The notes beneath the pieces were generated by a model. That model ran no database searches, was not told where the DNA came from, and saw only the letters and a program-made list of their open reading frames with translations. The position numbers and the translations under genes are program-made. From CAYTEO01 sp964436825 (GTDB lineage Bacteria; Krumholzibacteriota; Krumholzibacteriia; LZORAL124-64-63), in NCBI GenBank assembly GCA_964436825.1, contig CAYTEO010000052.1, positions 1 to 17,325 of the forward strand: a stretch of 17,325 nucleotides of DNA, in the 5' to 3' direction. Every line of letters begins with the position of its first letter. Position 1 is the first letter of the stretch. Of this stretch, positions 8,222-15,530 are shown piece after piece.

Positions 8222-9318
8222 GTCTCACCTTCCACCATCGTCAGCAACTGCTCGTACCACCGCTCGTGGGCCCGGACACACGTCCGCCAGTCGTAGCGTC
8301 GGACAGCCTCCTCGCGGGCGGCCCGCGCCAGCCGCCGGCGCAGCTGCGGCTCCGCCAGGAGCCGGCCGATCGCCCCGGCCAGCCGCGCGGGATCGTCGGC
8401 CGGGACCAGCAGACCGGTCTCCCCGTCGCGGACCACCTCGCAATTGCCCCCCACGTCCGTGGCCACGACGGCGCACCCCCGCAGCATGTACTCCAGGACG
8501 GCGTTGCTCAACCCCTCCGAATCGCTGCAGTTGACCCCGACGGCGAGCCGTCCCAGGTAGCCGCTCACGTCCTCGATCCGGCCGGCGAAGACGACACGAT
8601 CACCCAGACCGAGCTCATCCGCCAGTCGCTCGTACCCGCGCCTCAGCTCCCCGTCCCCCACGATGTGCCACCGCACGTCCGGGAAGCGCTCCCTCAACAG
8701 GGCCGCCGCCCGGAGGAAGAGGTCGGTCCGCTTGACCCGCCGGTTCAGGTTGCCGACGATCCCGACCGCCGGGTCGGGCTCCGCGTGATCGACGAACTCG
8801 TACTGCTGCGTATCGACCCCGTTGGGGATGACCTTGAACCTTCCCTCGTCCAGCCCGTCGCGTCGGCAGGCCGTCTCCCGCACCGCCCGGCTGTTGGCCA
8901 GGAAGTGGGTGGCCAGCGGATAGATGCGCCGCATCAGGAACTCCTGGGCCGGTGTGCGCCAGAAGCCGAGATCGCGGAACGAGACGATCCGGACCGGAAC
9001 CCCCGCCAGGCGGGCGGCAGCGATCCCCAGGACGGAGGCGTCCTGGAAGAAGGTCTGGACGATCCGCACCCGGTGTCGGCGCAACTCCTTCGCCAGCCGC
9101 CGGAGGCTGCGCCATCCCCCCGGGGCGATGAGCCGGGGTGTCGGCAGCTCCAGGTGCTCGACGGCGAGCCGGTCGACGGCGAGGGACGAGGGACGCAGCG
9201 TGCAGACCAGCGGGCGGAAGCGGCGGCGGTCGAGCCGCTCGAGCAAACCGAGCAGCTGCAGCTCCGTGCCCCCGCGCTGGAGGCTGTCGATGCAGTAGAG
9301 GATCGCGACCGGCTCCAT
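8218..9318 (-). CDS. Family 4 glycosyltransferase (GT-B fold)
   Basis: A 366-aa retaining glycosyltransferase. The N-terminal acceptor half begins VAILYCIDSLQRGGTELQLL, with the glycine-rich GGTE loop typical of family GT4. The C-terminal donor half has IPNGVDT (164-170), VGNLNRRVKRTDLF (188-201), IVGDGELR, and the EX7E motif DSEGLSNAVLEYML (266-279; Glu268 and Glu276), followed by VVATDVGGNCEVV. It is a cytoplasmic or membrane-associated enzyme adding a sugar during polysaccharide assembly. It is the first gene of the seven-gene minus-strand operon. GGAGG lies 6 nt before the ATG. It faces the divergent plus-strand gene across 208 nt. Confidence 0.92.
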   Translation of the reverse strand: MEPVAILYCIDSLQRGGTELQLLGLLERLDRRRFRPLVCTLRPSSLAVDRLAVEHLELPTPRLIAPGGWRSLRRLAKELRRHRVRIVQTFFQDASVLGIAAARLAGVPVRIVSFRDLGFWRTPAQEFLMRRIYPLATHFLANSRAVRETACRRDGLDEGRFKVIPNGVDTQQYEFVDHAEPDPAVGIVGNLNRRVKRTDLFLRAAALLRERFPDVRWHIVGDGELRRGYERLADELGLGDRVVFAGRIEDVSGYLGRLAVGVNCSDSEGLSNAVLEYMLRGCAVVATDVGGNCEVVRDGETGLLVPADDPARLAGAIGRLLAEPQLRRRLARAAREEAVRRYDWRTCVRAHERWYEQLLTMVEGET

Positions 9319-9365
9319 CCCGCCTCCGTGGTTCTCTCCCGCAGCAGGTCCGTCACCCCCTGTCG

Positions 9366-9404
9366 CCCGGACCGTGCCAGTGTCGCACGTCCTTCCGGTC
9401 CGGG
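9366..9404. repeat. Inverted repeat in the divergent intergenic region
   Basis: CCCGGACCG at 9366-9374 is a perfect reverse complement of CGGTCCGGG at 9396-9404, with 21 nt between. It lies between two divergent genes, 48 nt from the GT4 start and just left of the predicted plus-strand promoter. It could be an operator for a dimeric regulator or a hairpin in the minus-strand leader. No T-run accompanies it. The rest of the 9319-9526 spacer shows no convincing minus-strand promoter by eye. Confidence 0.45.
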
Positions 9405-9425
9405 AAAGCGCCGGGGACGGACAGG

Positions 9426-9454
9426 GTGACTTTTCATCCCACTTGTGGTATCAT
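9426..9454 (+). promoter_or_regulatory. Candidate promoter of the secreted SGNH-like gene
   Basis: GTGACT (9426-9431, 4 of 6 bases of TTGACA) and TATCAT (9449-9454, 5 of 6 of TATAAT) are 17 nt apart on the plus strand. The region is noticeably AT-richer than its surroundings. The implied leader is about 65 nt. It fits the position but is a pattern match only. Confidence 0.45.
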
Positions 9455-9515
9455 CCGGTTCCTGCTCGTCGAGCGATCGGGCAACAGCGAACCATCATCA
9501 TCCCACGGGACGATC

Positions 9516-9522
9516 GGGAGGA
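9516..9522 (+). promoter_or_regulatory. Ribosome binding site that sets the SGNH-like gene start
   Basis: GGGAGGA lies 4 nt before the ATG at 9527. The frame is open upstream to 9374, but only the 9527 start has this site and gives a proper signal peptide. Confidence 0.75.
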
Positions 9523-9526
9523 CTTC

Positions 9527-10909
9527 ATGCCGCTGCCATCGCCCGCCAGTTGCCGCACCCTGGTCGCGGCGCTGGTCCTGTCCACCATGGCAAGCGCCCC
9601 CGCCTGGCCCCAGGTCCTCGGCATCGCGGCGACGCCGCTGACCGACCTCTACAACGAGGACCGGGTCGACATCTCCTGCCAGTACGCCGGGAACCCGGAC
9701 TCGCTGGTGTTCGAGTTCGGCGACGGGACACGGGCGGTCGTCACCCCCGCGCAGCTCCCCGTCCGTCACGTCTATCATCGGGCCGGACGCTACGACCTGA
9801 AGGTCACGTCCTGGGTGGCGGGTACACCATACTCGCTCACCGAGCCCGACTTCCTGCTCGTCCGCCAGCGCCCCCTGGCCGGGCAGAACATGATGTTCCT
9901 CCACCACTCCACCGGCCGCAACCTGGTCAAGGAGAGCGGCCTGCGGAGCATCCTGGAGCGGCACAACGACCAGCGCGGCACCGACATCCGCTTCTGGGAC
10001 CACGACTACGCCAGCGGCAACACGTACACGGGGATCATCACCCCCGACAGCACCGTCTACCGCGACTGGATCTACGGCTACGAGGCCAACGACATCCAGC
10101 CCGACGGCTACTGGACCATCTTCGTCCAGGCGCCGGCCTTCCGCGACTCCCTGTTCCTGCGCCACGACGTCATCATCTGCAAGAACGACCACGCCACCGG
10201 CGACATCCTGGACGACGACCAGCTCGCCCAGTACAAGTCCTACTACCTGGCCATCCGCGACACCTTCGACCGGTATCCCGACAAGACGTTCGTCCTGATG
10301 TCCGGTCCGTCGCGGCTGCCCGAGAACACGACACCGGAGATCGCCGGCCGGGCCCGCGCCTTCTACAACTGGCTGCAGAGCCCGGAGTACATGAACGGCC
10401 ACCCGAACATCGTCTTCTTCGACCTGTTCGACCTGCTGGCCAAGCCGGACGATCCCGACGACCCCGAGAGGAACACGACCCGGCCCGAGTACCGCCGTCC
10501 CTACGGCGACGACCATCCCAACACCTACGCCAACGTGACGATCGGCCCCATCCTCGCCGACCTGCTGATCCGGCTCGTCGACCCCGAATGGATCTCGTCG
10601 CTGACGGCCGCCCCCGCCGTCCCGCCGGCACCGCTGTACCTGGCGATCAACCACCCCAACCCGTTCAACCCCCGGACGACGATCCCGTTCGCCCTGGACC
10701 GCGCCACGACCGTCTCCCTGCGGATCTACGACCTGGCGGGCCGGCTGGTGCGCGAGCTGCTGCCGCCCGCACACCTGGCCGCGGGAGATCACCACGTGAG
10801 CTGGGACGGGCGCGACGAGGCGGGACGCGAGGCGCCCTCCGGCGTCTATCTCTACCGTCTGGAAGGGGCGGGAACGACGAGCACGCGCCGGATGGTGCTG
10901 GCGCGCTGA
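9527..10909 (+). CDS. Secreted PKD + SGNH-like protein with C-terminal FlgD-Ig/type IX sorting module
   Basis: A 460-aa protein predicted to be exported. Residues 1-29 form a signal peptide (hydrophobic TLVAALVLSTMASA, cleavage near PQV). Residues ~45-98 look like a PKD domain (FEFGDGT at 62-68, then VYHRAGRYDLKV). Residues ~120-352 carry FLHHSTGRN (124-132) with candidate nucleophile Ser128, Asn220 in CKND, and YGDDHPN (326-332) with candidate Asp/His dyad. That order fits an SGNH/GDSL-type esterase or acyltransferase, although the loop is not the textbook GDSL form. Residues ~371-460 match the FlgD-Ig-like/T9SS sorting module: NHPNPFNPRTTIPF, SLRIYDLAGRLVREL, SWDGRDEAG, ASGVYLY-like PSGVYLY, RRMVLAR. 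This is the only plus-strand gene, set inside a polysaccharide locus, so O-acyl removal or transfer on an exported glycan is a reasonable inference. The enzyme class is not proven. Confidence 0.75.
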   Translation: MPLPSPASCRTLVAALVLSTMASAPAWPQVLGIAATPLTDLYNEDRVDISCQYAGNPDSLVFEFGDGTRAVVTPAQLPVRHVYHRAGRYDLKVTSWVAGTPYSLTEPDFLLVRQRPLAGQNMMFLHHSTGRNLVKESGLRSILERHNDQRGTDIRFWDHDYASGNTYTGIITPDSTVYRDWIYGYEANDIQPDGYWTIFVQAPAFRDSLFLRHDVIICKNDHATGDILDDDQLAQYKSYYLAIRDTFDRYPDKTFVLMSGPSRLPENTTPEIAGRARAFYNWLQSPEYMNGHPNIVFFDLFDLLAKPDDPDDPERNTTRPEYRRPYGDDHPNTYANVTIGPILADLLIRLVDPEWISSLTAAPAVPPAPLYLAINHPNPFNPRTTIPFALDRATTVSLRIYDLAGRLVRELLPPAHLAAGDHHVSWDGRDEAGREAPSGVYLYRLEGAGTTSTRRMVLAR

Positions 10910-10959
10910 GCCGTGCCGGGCCGGAAGACGTGACCGCGGCCGCGCTGCCCCGCCGACGG

Positions 10960-11901
10960 TCAGCGGCGCAATCCGGCCAGCAACAGGCCCCTGGCAGCCG
11001 GCCAGCCGATCCGGTGCGAGAGGGCCGTGCGGTAGGCCCTCCGCGCCTCGGCGTGCTTCCCCTCGCGGCGCAGGTACCAGCCGTAGGCCGTCCAGAGCTC
11101 TCCCAGGCGACGGTGGAGCTGGCGTCGCTCCTCGGGTGTCAGGTCGGCGTCCCACTGGCGCTCCAGGACCGTGACCATGGCGGGGATTCGCCTCCCCCCC
11201 CGGGCCGTCACCCCCATGTCGTGCTTCCGGTAGGCGAACACCGGCCGGTCGATGAACAGCAGGTCCCAGCCGTGACGGACGATCCGCAACCACATGTCGC
11301 GGTCGTCACCGTTGGGCAACGACTCGTCGAATCCCCCTACGCGTTGGAGTGTTTCCAGCGGACAGACGACGCTCGAGGTCATTACGAAGTTGGCCCACAG
11401 CATCTGGTGGAACGCCTCCCGTGCCGCCAGGAGCCAGAGATCCGGCTCCGGCTGGGGAACCAGCGCACCGCGGAAACGGTGATATTCGGCCAATCCGCGT
11501 TCCCGGACGATCCTGCCTTCGCGGTCGATCTGCCGGCAATCCCCGCACAGGAGGCCCACACCGTCGCGGCGGGCGAAAGCCGCCACGGCCGCCGCGAGGT
11601 GCCCGGGCAACATGATGTCGTCGCTGTCCAGCAGGGCGATCAGTTCGCCGCGGGCCATGGCGATGCCCACGTTGCGGGGGCGGGAGGGACCACCGGAAGG
11701 CTCGATCCGCCGGCTGCGGACCCTGTCGCCGAAAGAGGCGATGACGTCCGGGGTGCCGTCGGTGGAACCGTCGTCGACGATGATGACCTCCAGGGACACC
11801 CCTTCCTGCGCCAGGGCGGACTCGATCGCCTCGGCGAGGAAGGCCTCGGCGTTGTAGGCGGGGATGACGACGGAGACAGCGGGTCGGTCTGTGGAGGTCA
11901 T
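10960..11901 (-). CDS. Family 2 glycosyltransferase
   Basis: A 313-aa soluble GT2 enzyme of GT-A fold. Motifs are VSVVIPAYNAEAFL (9-22), VIIVDDGSTDGT (39-50), the metal-binding LDSDD (91-95), and GGFDESLPNGDDRDMWLR (189-206), which contains the acidic catalytic region. The C-terminal ~60 residues are helical and TPR-like (LGELWTAYGWYLRREGKHAEA). No transmembrane segment is evident. It most likely transfers one sugar from a nucleotide donor to a lipid-linked intermediate. ATG at 11901 overlaps the preceding GT4 stop as ATGA, and GGGAGGGG precedes it. It is the last gene of the right-hand operon and ends 50 nt from the convergent SGNH-like gene; I see no clear terminator in that gap. Confidence 0.92.
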   Translation of the reverse strand: MTSTDRPAVSVVIPAYNAEAFLAEAIESALAQEGVSLEVIIVDDGSTDGTPDVIASFGDRVRSRRIEPSGGPSRPRNVGIAMARGELIALLDSDDIMLPGHLAAAVAAFARRDGVGLLCGDCRQIDREGRIVRERGLAEYHRFRGALVPQPEPDLWLLAAREAFHQMLWANFVMTSSVVCPLETLQRVGGFDESLPNGDDRDMWLRIVRHGWDLLFIDRPVFAYRKHDMGVTARGGRRIPAMVTVLERQWDADLTPEERRQLHRRLGELWTAYGWYLRREGKHAEARRAYRTALSHRIGWPAARGLLLAGLRR

Positions 11902-13037
11902 CGTCCCCTCCCTGGTGCAGCCGTACTCCCACCCCGAATCACCCCTCCCGAGAGGGCCTGCACATACACTTCACGATAGCGTTGCGCCATGCTTTCCAGC
12001 GTGAACCGCTCGCGTTGTTCCCTGGCGGCCGCCGCTCCCAACCGGCCGGCCAGCGCTGGATCATCCACCAGCCGCGCCACGGCACGGGCTATGGACCGGG
12101 CATCCCCCACCTCGACCAGCAGTCCGGTTCGTCCGTCCTGTAGAACCTCCGCCAAGCCGCCCACACGGGAGGCGACGATGGGCCGGCCAAGCGACATGGC
12201 TTCCAGGAGCGTGTAAGGCAACCCTTCATGCAACGATGGCATGAGGAGACAGTCGAGATGGGCAAGGTACTCGTGGATCCGGTTGCGGAAACCATGGAAC
12301 CGGACCCTTTGCGACAATCCAGACGCCATGGCCTGTGCCTTGAGCGCAGGTTTCTCGGGCCCCTCGCCGAAGACATCCAGCACGACGGCCTCGGGCATCT
12401 CGGGAAGGGTCATCGCCTTGATGGCATGAGCGATCCCCTTGACCCGACCGAGCCGCCCGACGATGCCTACATGGAATCCGGCACGCGACAGATCTGCGGG
12501 GCGTGGGATGCCGCTGCCATCGATCGGCACGATACCGTTGTGGATGACATGTGTCACCATACCCCGGTGCGCGGCTTCGAAATGGCTGCCGACCTCTTCC
12601 GTGACATAGCAGACAATTGCTCGCAACCGGCGCGTAGCCCAGGTGTCGAGAGCGAGATTCCCCCGACTCTTGATCGCCTGCCATGCACTTCGCGGTGGCT
12701 CGGGCAGGCCGTGAACCGTCTTCACCGTCGGTAGGTGTTCCCCGGCGAGCATGGCTGTCACCGTAGACTTGTATCCGTGCACGTGGAGCAGGTCGATCCC
12801 CAGCTCCCGGAGCACATGCCGGAGACGCCGTGGAACCCTAGGGTCATGAGCGCAACATGATTTTACGATCGACGGTCTGAAACCTCTCTCCCTGAGCTCG
12901 GCTGCCAGACGACGGTCGTGAAAGAGAATCCCGAATGCCTCGATGCCCTCCATCGCCTTGAAGGTGGTGAGCAGATCGATGATCTGCCTCTCCACACCGC
13001 CGAACAACTCACCGGGAGAGATGATGGCAACACGCAT
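11898..13037 (-). CDS. Family 4 glycosyltransferase
   Basis: A 379-aa GT-B enzyme. The N-terminus MRVAIISPGELFGGVERQII has the GGVE loop of GT4 proteins; LLHVHGYKS (83-91) and VKTVHGLPEP follow in the acceptor half. The donor half shows VIHNGIVPI, GIVGRLGRVKGI (191-202), VFGEGPEK, and the EX7E motif LHEGLPYTLLEAM (269-281; Glu271 and Glu279) with IVASRVGGLAEVL. The predicted role is a sugar transfer in polysaccharide assembly. The ribosome site is weak (AAGG 8 nt before ATG). The gene straddles the base-composition change: its 3' part (near 12.0-12.2 kb) is GC-rich like the left half, while its 5' part (12.6-13.0 kb) is clearly lower. Confidence 0.92.
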   Translation of the reverse strand: MRVAIISPGELFGGVERQIIDLLTTFKAMEGIEAFGILFHDRRLAAELRERGFRPSIVKSCCAHDPRVPRRLRHVLRELGIDLLHVHGYKSTVTAMLAGEHLPTVKTVHGLPEPPRSAWQAIKSRGNLALDTWATRRLRAIVCYVTEEVGSHFEAAHRGMVTHVIHNGIVPIDGSGIPRPADLSRAGFHVGIVGRLGRVKGIAHAIKAMTLPEMPEAVVLDVFGEGPEKPALKAQAMASGLSQRVRFHGFRNRIHEYLAHLDCLLMPSLHEGLPYTLLEAMSLGRPIVASRVGGLAEVLQDGRTGLLVEVGDARSIARAVARLVDDPALAGRLGAAAAREQRERFTLESMAQRYREVYVQALSGGVIRGGSTAAPGRGR

Positions 13038-13166
13038 GCGACGACCTTGACTGGCAGGGGGCGATCATTGGGCACGAACCTGCATGGGGATTCGCTCCGG
13101 TGGCGACCGACCGCAACGATGCCCGAGAACCGATGAGACGACCCTTCCTGGACGGTGGTATGGCTC

Positions 13167-14225
13167 TCAGGGTGTACGCACGGGGCGCCCAGGCAGTCCC
13201 GGCGGCCCCGGATCCTCGGTCATGAACATGACCGGGAACCCCTCCTGGTTGACCTCGCCGTTACCGTCCACGACGTAGAGATAGAGCTGCTGTCCGCTAG
13301 CGAAACTACCCTGGCGGGCCGTGATCTGGATCTGTTCCTCGGACCAGCTGACGGGTATCTGGATCTCGCGATGGGTACAGGCATCCCACTGGCTCGCATC
13401 CCCCACCTCCACTCGAGCCAGGGTAGTGTCGACATAGATCTCGCTCCAGTACCAGTTCTGGGAGGATGGAGTGCCATCGCCGTCGCTCGTGGCGTAGTAA
13501 TGGTGGAAGTACAGACAGGTCACGTTGCAATCGGCATCCACGAACGTCCCGGACAGAGAGACCTCGGGCGTGCAGTTGTCCCACGTCTGCACCCGGCCGC
13601 CTCCCGCCGGCGTTCCCGCGTCGTAGAAGCACTCCAGCCGCCGCCATTCGTCCTCGCGTTTCAACGGGTGCCGCCAGTCGTCGGCCCTGTCATTGCCACT
13701 GCAATCGGTCACGTAGGTGTGACCGCTGCCGTAATCCAGGCCATACCGGAACTGGGGATTCGTATCCGGAGCCCCCAGGCGGGCGCCGCGCCAGCTCAGG
13801 ACCTTCTCGTTGCGGGAGACCGCTCCCTGGGAATCATCATAGTACCAGGCGGAGACATACCATTTGGCTGCAGGCACATCGAACAGGGCCAGGGTGGAGT
13901 TGTAGTTGCCGCCCCCAAACTCCTGCAAGCACGTGACATCCCCCTCGTACCGGGACCTGGAAACGGAATAACGCGGTTGGAGATTGGACAGGGTGGCAAA
14001 GAGGGACCATGGGGGACCGTCGCCGGGAGCGACGAAGTCTCCCGGTGCGCCAGAATCGAAGTCATCCCATTTGAACGGCGCCGCTGGCACTTTCTGGCCG
14101 AACCCGGTGCCAGAGATGCTCGCCAGCTGGCGATCAGCGAAAACGGACACCCCCGTGACGACGGGAGCTGCAGCGGCAGCTGTATTCCAGATGACGATGC
14201 ACACTGCAAGAAGGAGTCGGTTCAT
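13167..14225 (-). CDS. Secreted IPT/TIG-like beta-rich protein of unknown function
   Basis: A 352-aa protein I do not recognise as a named family. Residues 1-20 are a clear signal peptide (MNRLLLAVCIVIWNTAAAAA, cleavage before PVVTG). Residues ~21-58 look like an IPT/TIG strand region (VVTGVSVFADRQ, SGTGFGQK, WDDFDSG). The rest is rich in Trp, Tyr and Asp, with repeated short beta-type stretches (KWYVSAWYYDD, EWRRLECFYDAG, VTCLYFHHYYA, NWYWSEIYVD), a pattern like jelly-roll lectin or polysaccharide-lyase folds. It ends QQLYLYVVDGNGEVNQEGFPV. The mature part has seven Cys (99, 175, 199, 218, 233, 237, 283), enough for disulfides outside the cytoplasm. GGAGG lies 5 nt before ATG at 14225, 28 nt after the upstream GT4 gene, so it is likely co-transcribed. 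A glycan-binding or glycan-cleaving role is inferred from context only. Confidence 0.7.
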   Translation of the reverse strand: MNRLLLAVCIVIWNTAAAAAPVVTGVSVFADRQLASISGTGFGQKVPAAPFKWDDFDSGAPGDFVAPGDGPPWSLFATLSNLQPRYSVSRSRYEGDVTCLQEFGGGNYNSTLALFDVPAAKWYVSAWYYDDSQGAVSRNEKVLSWRGARLGAPDTNPQFRYGLDYGSGHTYVTDCSGNDRADDWRHPLKREDEWRRLECFYDAGTPAGGGRVQTWDNCTPEVSLSGTFVDADCNVTCLYFHHYYATSDGDGTPSSQNWYWSEIYVDTTLARVEVGDASQWDACTHREIQIPVSWSEEQIQITARQGSFASGQQLYLYVVDGNGEVNQEGFPVMFMTEDPGPPGLPGRPVRTP

Positions 14226-14253
14226 CTTTGCCTCCAGGGCGATATTCAGCAAG

Positions 14254-15501
14254 CTACATGCCATCCTTCCCTGTTGCAACACCCACTTTTGCGCCGGCTC
14301 GTCCAGCCAAGCCTTCGACAACCGCTGCGGCGACGGCCAAATCGGTTTCCCAGTTGTAGCGACGCAGTACGGCGGCACGCCCGCGTTCGCCCATCTGCTT
14401 CCTGATCCGGGCATTCGCCAGCTGCTGCATCGCCTTGGCGCAATCCGCAATATCCCTGTCAGCATACACCACACCACAATCCTCCTGCCGGACGATCCGG
14501 GCCAGCGGAACCGGATCCGCAGCCAGCACGGGCAGACCTCTTGCCATGTAATCAAACAGCTTGTTCGGGATCGTCGTGTCGGTATGCTCGGATCTGAGAT
14601 GAGGGATGATACCGATATCGGCCCGTGCGAGCATGCCCGGCACTCGTCGGTGATCGACCCATCCGTGGAAGATCACGCTGTCCTGTAGCCGGTGTTTCCG
14701 GACGAGGCCCCGCAAGGCAGGGAGCGCCGGTCCCTCACCGACGATGTGCAGGCGAAAGGCAGGTGGGGCGGCAGGGAAACTGGCCATTGCCTCGATGACG
14801 TACTGTAAGCCCCTGTTTCGCGTGACGAAGCCCACATAGATCATCTCGATGCGGTCACCAGACATCGTCCCACTGCTCGGCCCGAGCATCCTGTCCCTGC
14901 CGTGCATGTCGATATCGTCCAGCCGGGGAGTGTTGGAGACGACGGAGATCTTTCCCGGTGACACCCCGAGACGAATGAGGCGTTGTTCCATCTCCTCGAC
15001 CACCACGAATACGGCATCAGCCCGCTGAATGGCATATCGCTCCATCCAGGCCGCAGCCACTGGGTTCTTCATGACTAAGGAGGGCAGACGCCAGGGATCG
15101 TTGGCGATAACGTTCCGCCACATCGCCGGGTGGTTCTCCGCCATGTCGACCACGACGGGAATCCCAGCCCGCCCCCCCGCCTGGATGGCCAACGGTGCCA
15201 GCGGAACATCACGGACGATCAGCAGATCCGCCTTCTCGTCACGGAGTGCCCGGTCGAGAGTGTGGCGCCAGAAGGGGTTGAAGAAGGCCGGAACCGACAG
15301 GGCCTTCCGCAGGACACCTGGAACCGCGGGGTCGAGGACCCGACGGCAGTCCAGCCCCCCCTCAAGGCTGCGGACTGGTCGACCTGCCATGTTGCGGCAG
15401 ACCAGCGTCACCTCGTGCCCTCGTTCGACGAGCCCGGTAAGCAGCTTGTCGATTCTCACATCCCATGGATAATCCTCGGCATAGAGGGCCACGATCCGCA
15501 T
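14254..15501 (-). CDS. Family 4 glycosyltransferase (variant EX7E motif)
   Basis: A 415-aa GT-B glycosyltransferase. It begins MRIVALYAEDYPWDVRIDKL, then LTGLVERGHEVTLVCRN. The middle has IVRDVPLAPLA (95-105) and VVDMAENHP (117-125); the donor half has VSNTPRLDD, IYVGFVTRNRGLQYVIEAM, LHIVGEGP (251-258), and TTIPNKLFDYMARGLPVLA (309-327). The second Glu of the usual EX7E motif is replaced by Asp317, a form seen in a recognised branch of GT4 enzymes. The ATG at 15501 is preferred over a longer frame to 15681 because GAGAGG precedes it and upstream residues are a shadow of the CapK-like gene. It lies 29 nt after that gene. The sugar specificity is unknown. Confidence 0.9.
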   Translation of the reverse strand: MRIVALYAEDYPWDVRIDKLLTGLVERGHEVTLVCRNMAGRPVRSLEGGLDCRRVLDPAVPGVLRKALSVPAFFNPFWRHTLDRALRDEKADLLIVRDVPLAPLAIQAGGRAGIPVVVDMAENHPAMWRNVIANDPWRLPSLVMKNPVAAAWMERYAIQRADAVFVVVEEMEQRLIRLGVSPGKISVVSNTPRLDDIDMHGRDRMLGPSSGTMSGDRIEMIYVGFVTRNRGLQYVIEAMASFPAAPPAFRLHIVGEGPALPALRGLVRKHRLQDSVIFHGWVDHRRVPGMLARADIGIIPHLRSEHTDTTIPNKLFDYMARGLPVLAADPVPLARIVRQEDCGVVYADRDIADCAKAMQQLANARIRKQMGERGRAAVLRRYNWETDLAVAAAVVEGLAGRAGAKVGVATGKDGM

Positions 15502-15530
15502 GATCAACCTCTCCCGTGGGAGATTTCGTT

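Noticed and set aside
10910..10965. Rho-independent terminator between the convergent genes
   Set aside because: CGCTG (10943-10947) can pair with CAGCG (10961-10965), but the stem is only 5 bp with a 13-nt loop and there is no T-run on either strand.
9434..11293. 619-codon minus-strand open frame
   Set aside because: It lies antisense to the SGNH-like gene, which has a signal peptide, domain order and ribosome site; the antisense product is compositionally biased.
9445..11979. 844-codon plus-strand open frame
   Set aside because: It is a second frame over the SGNH-like gene and antisense to a GT2 gene; a GC-rich artefact without family motifs.
13038..13166. Promoter in the 129-nt gap before the GT4 gene
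   Set aside because: I found no -10/-35 pair on the minus strand better than chance and no hairpin plus T-run; the gap holds nothing I can name.
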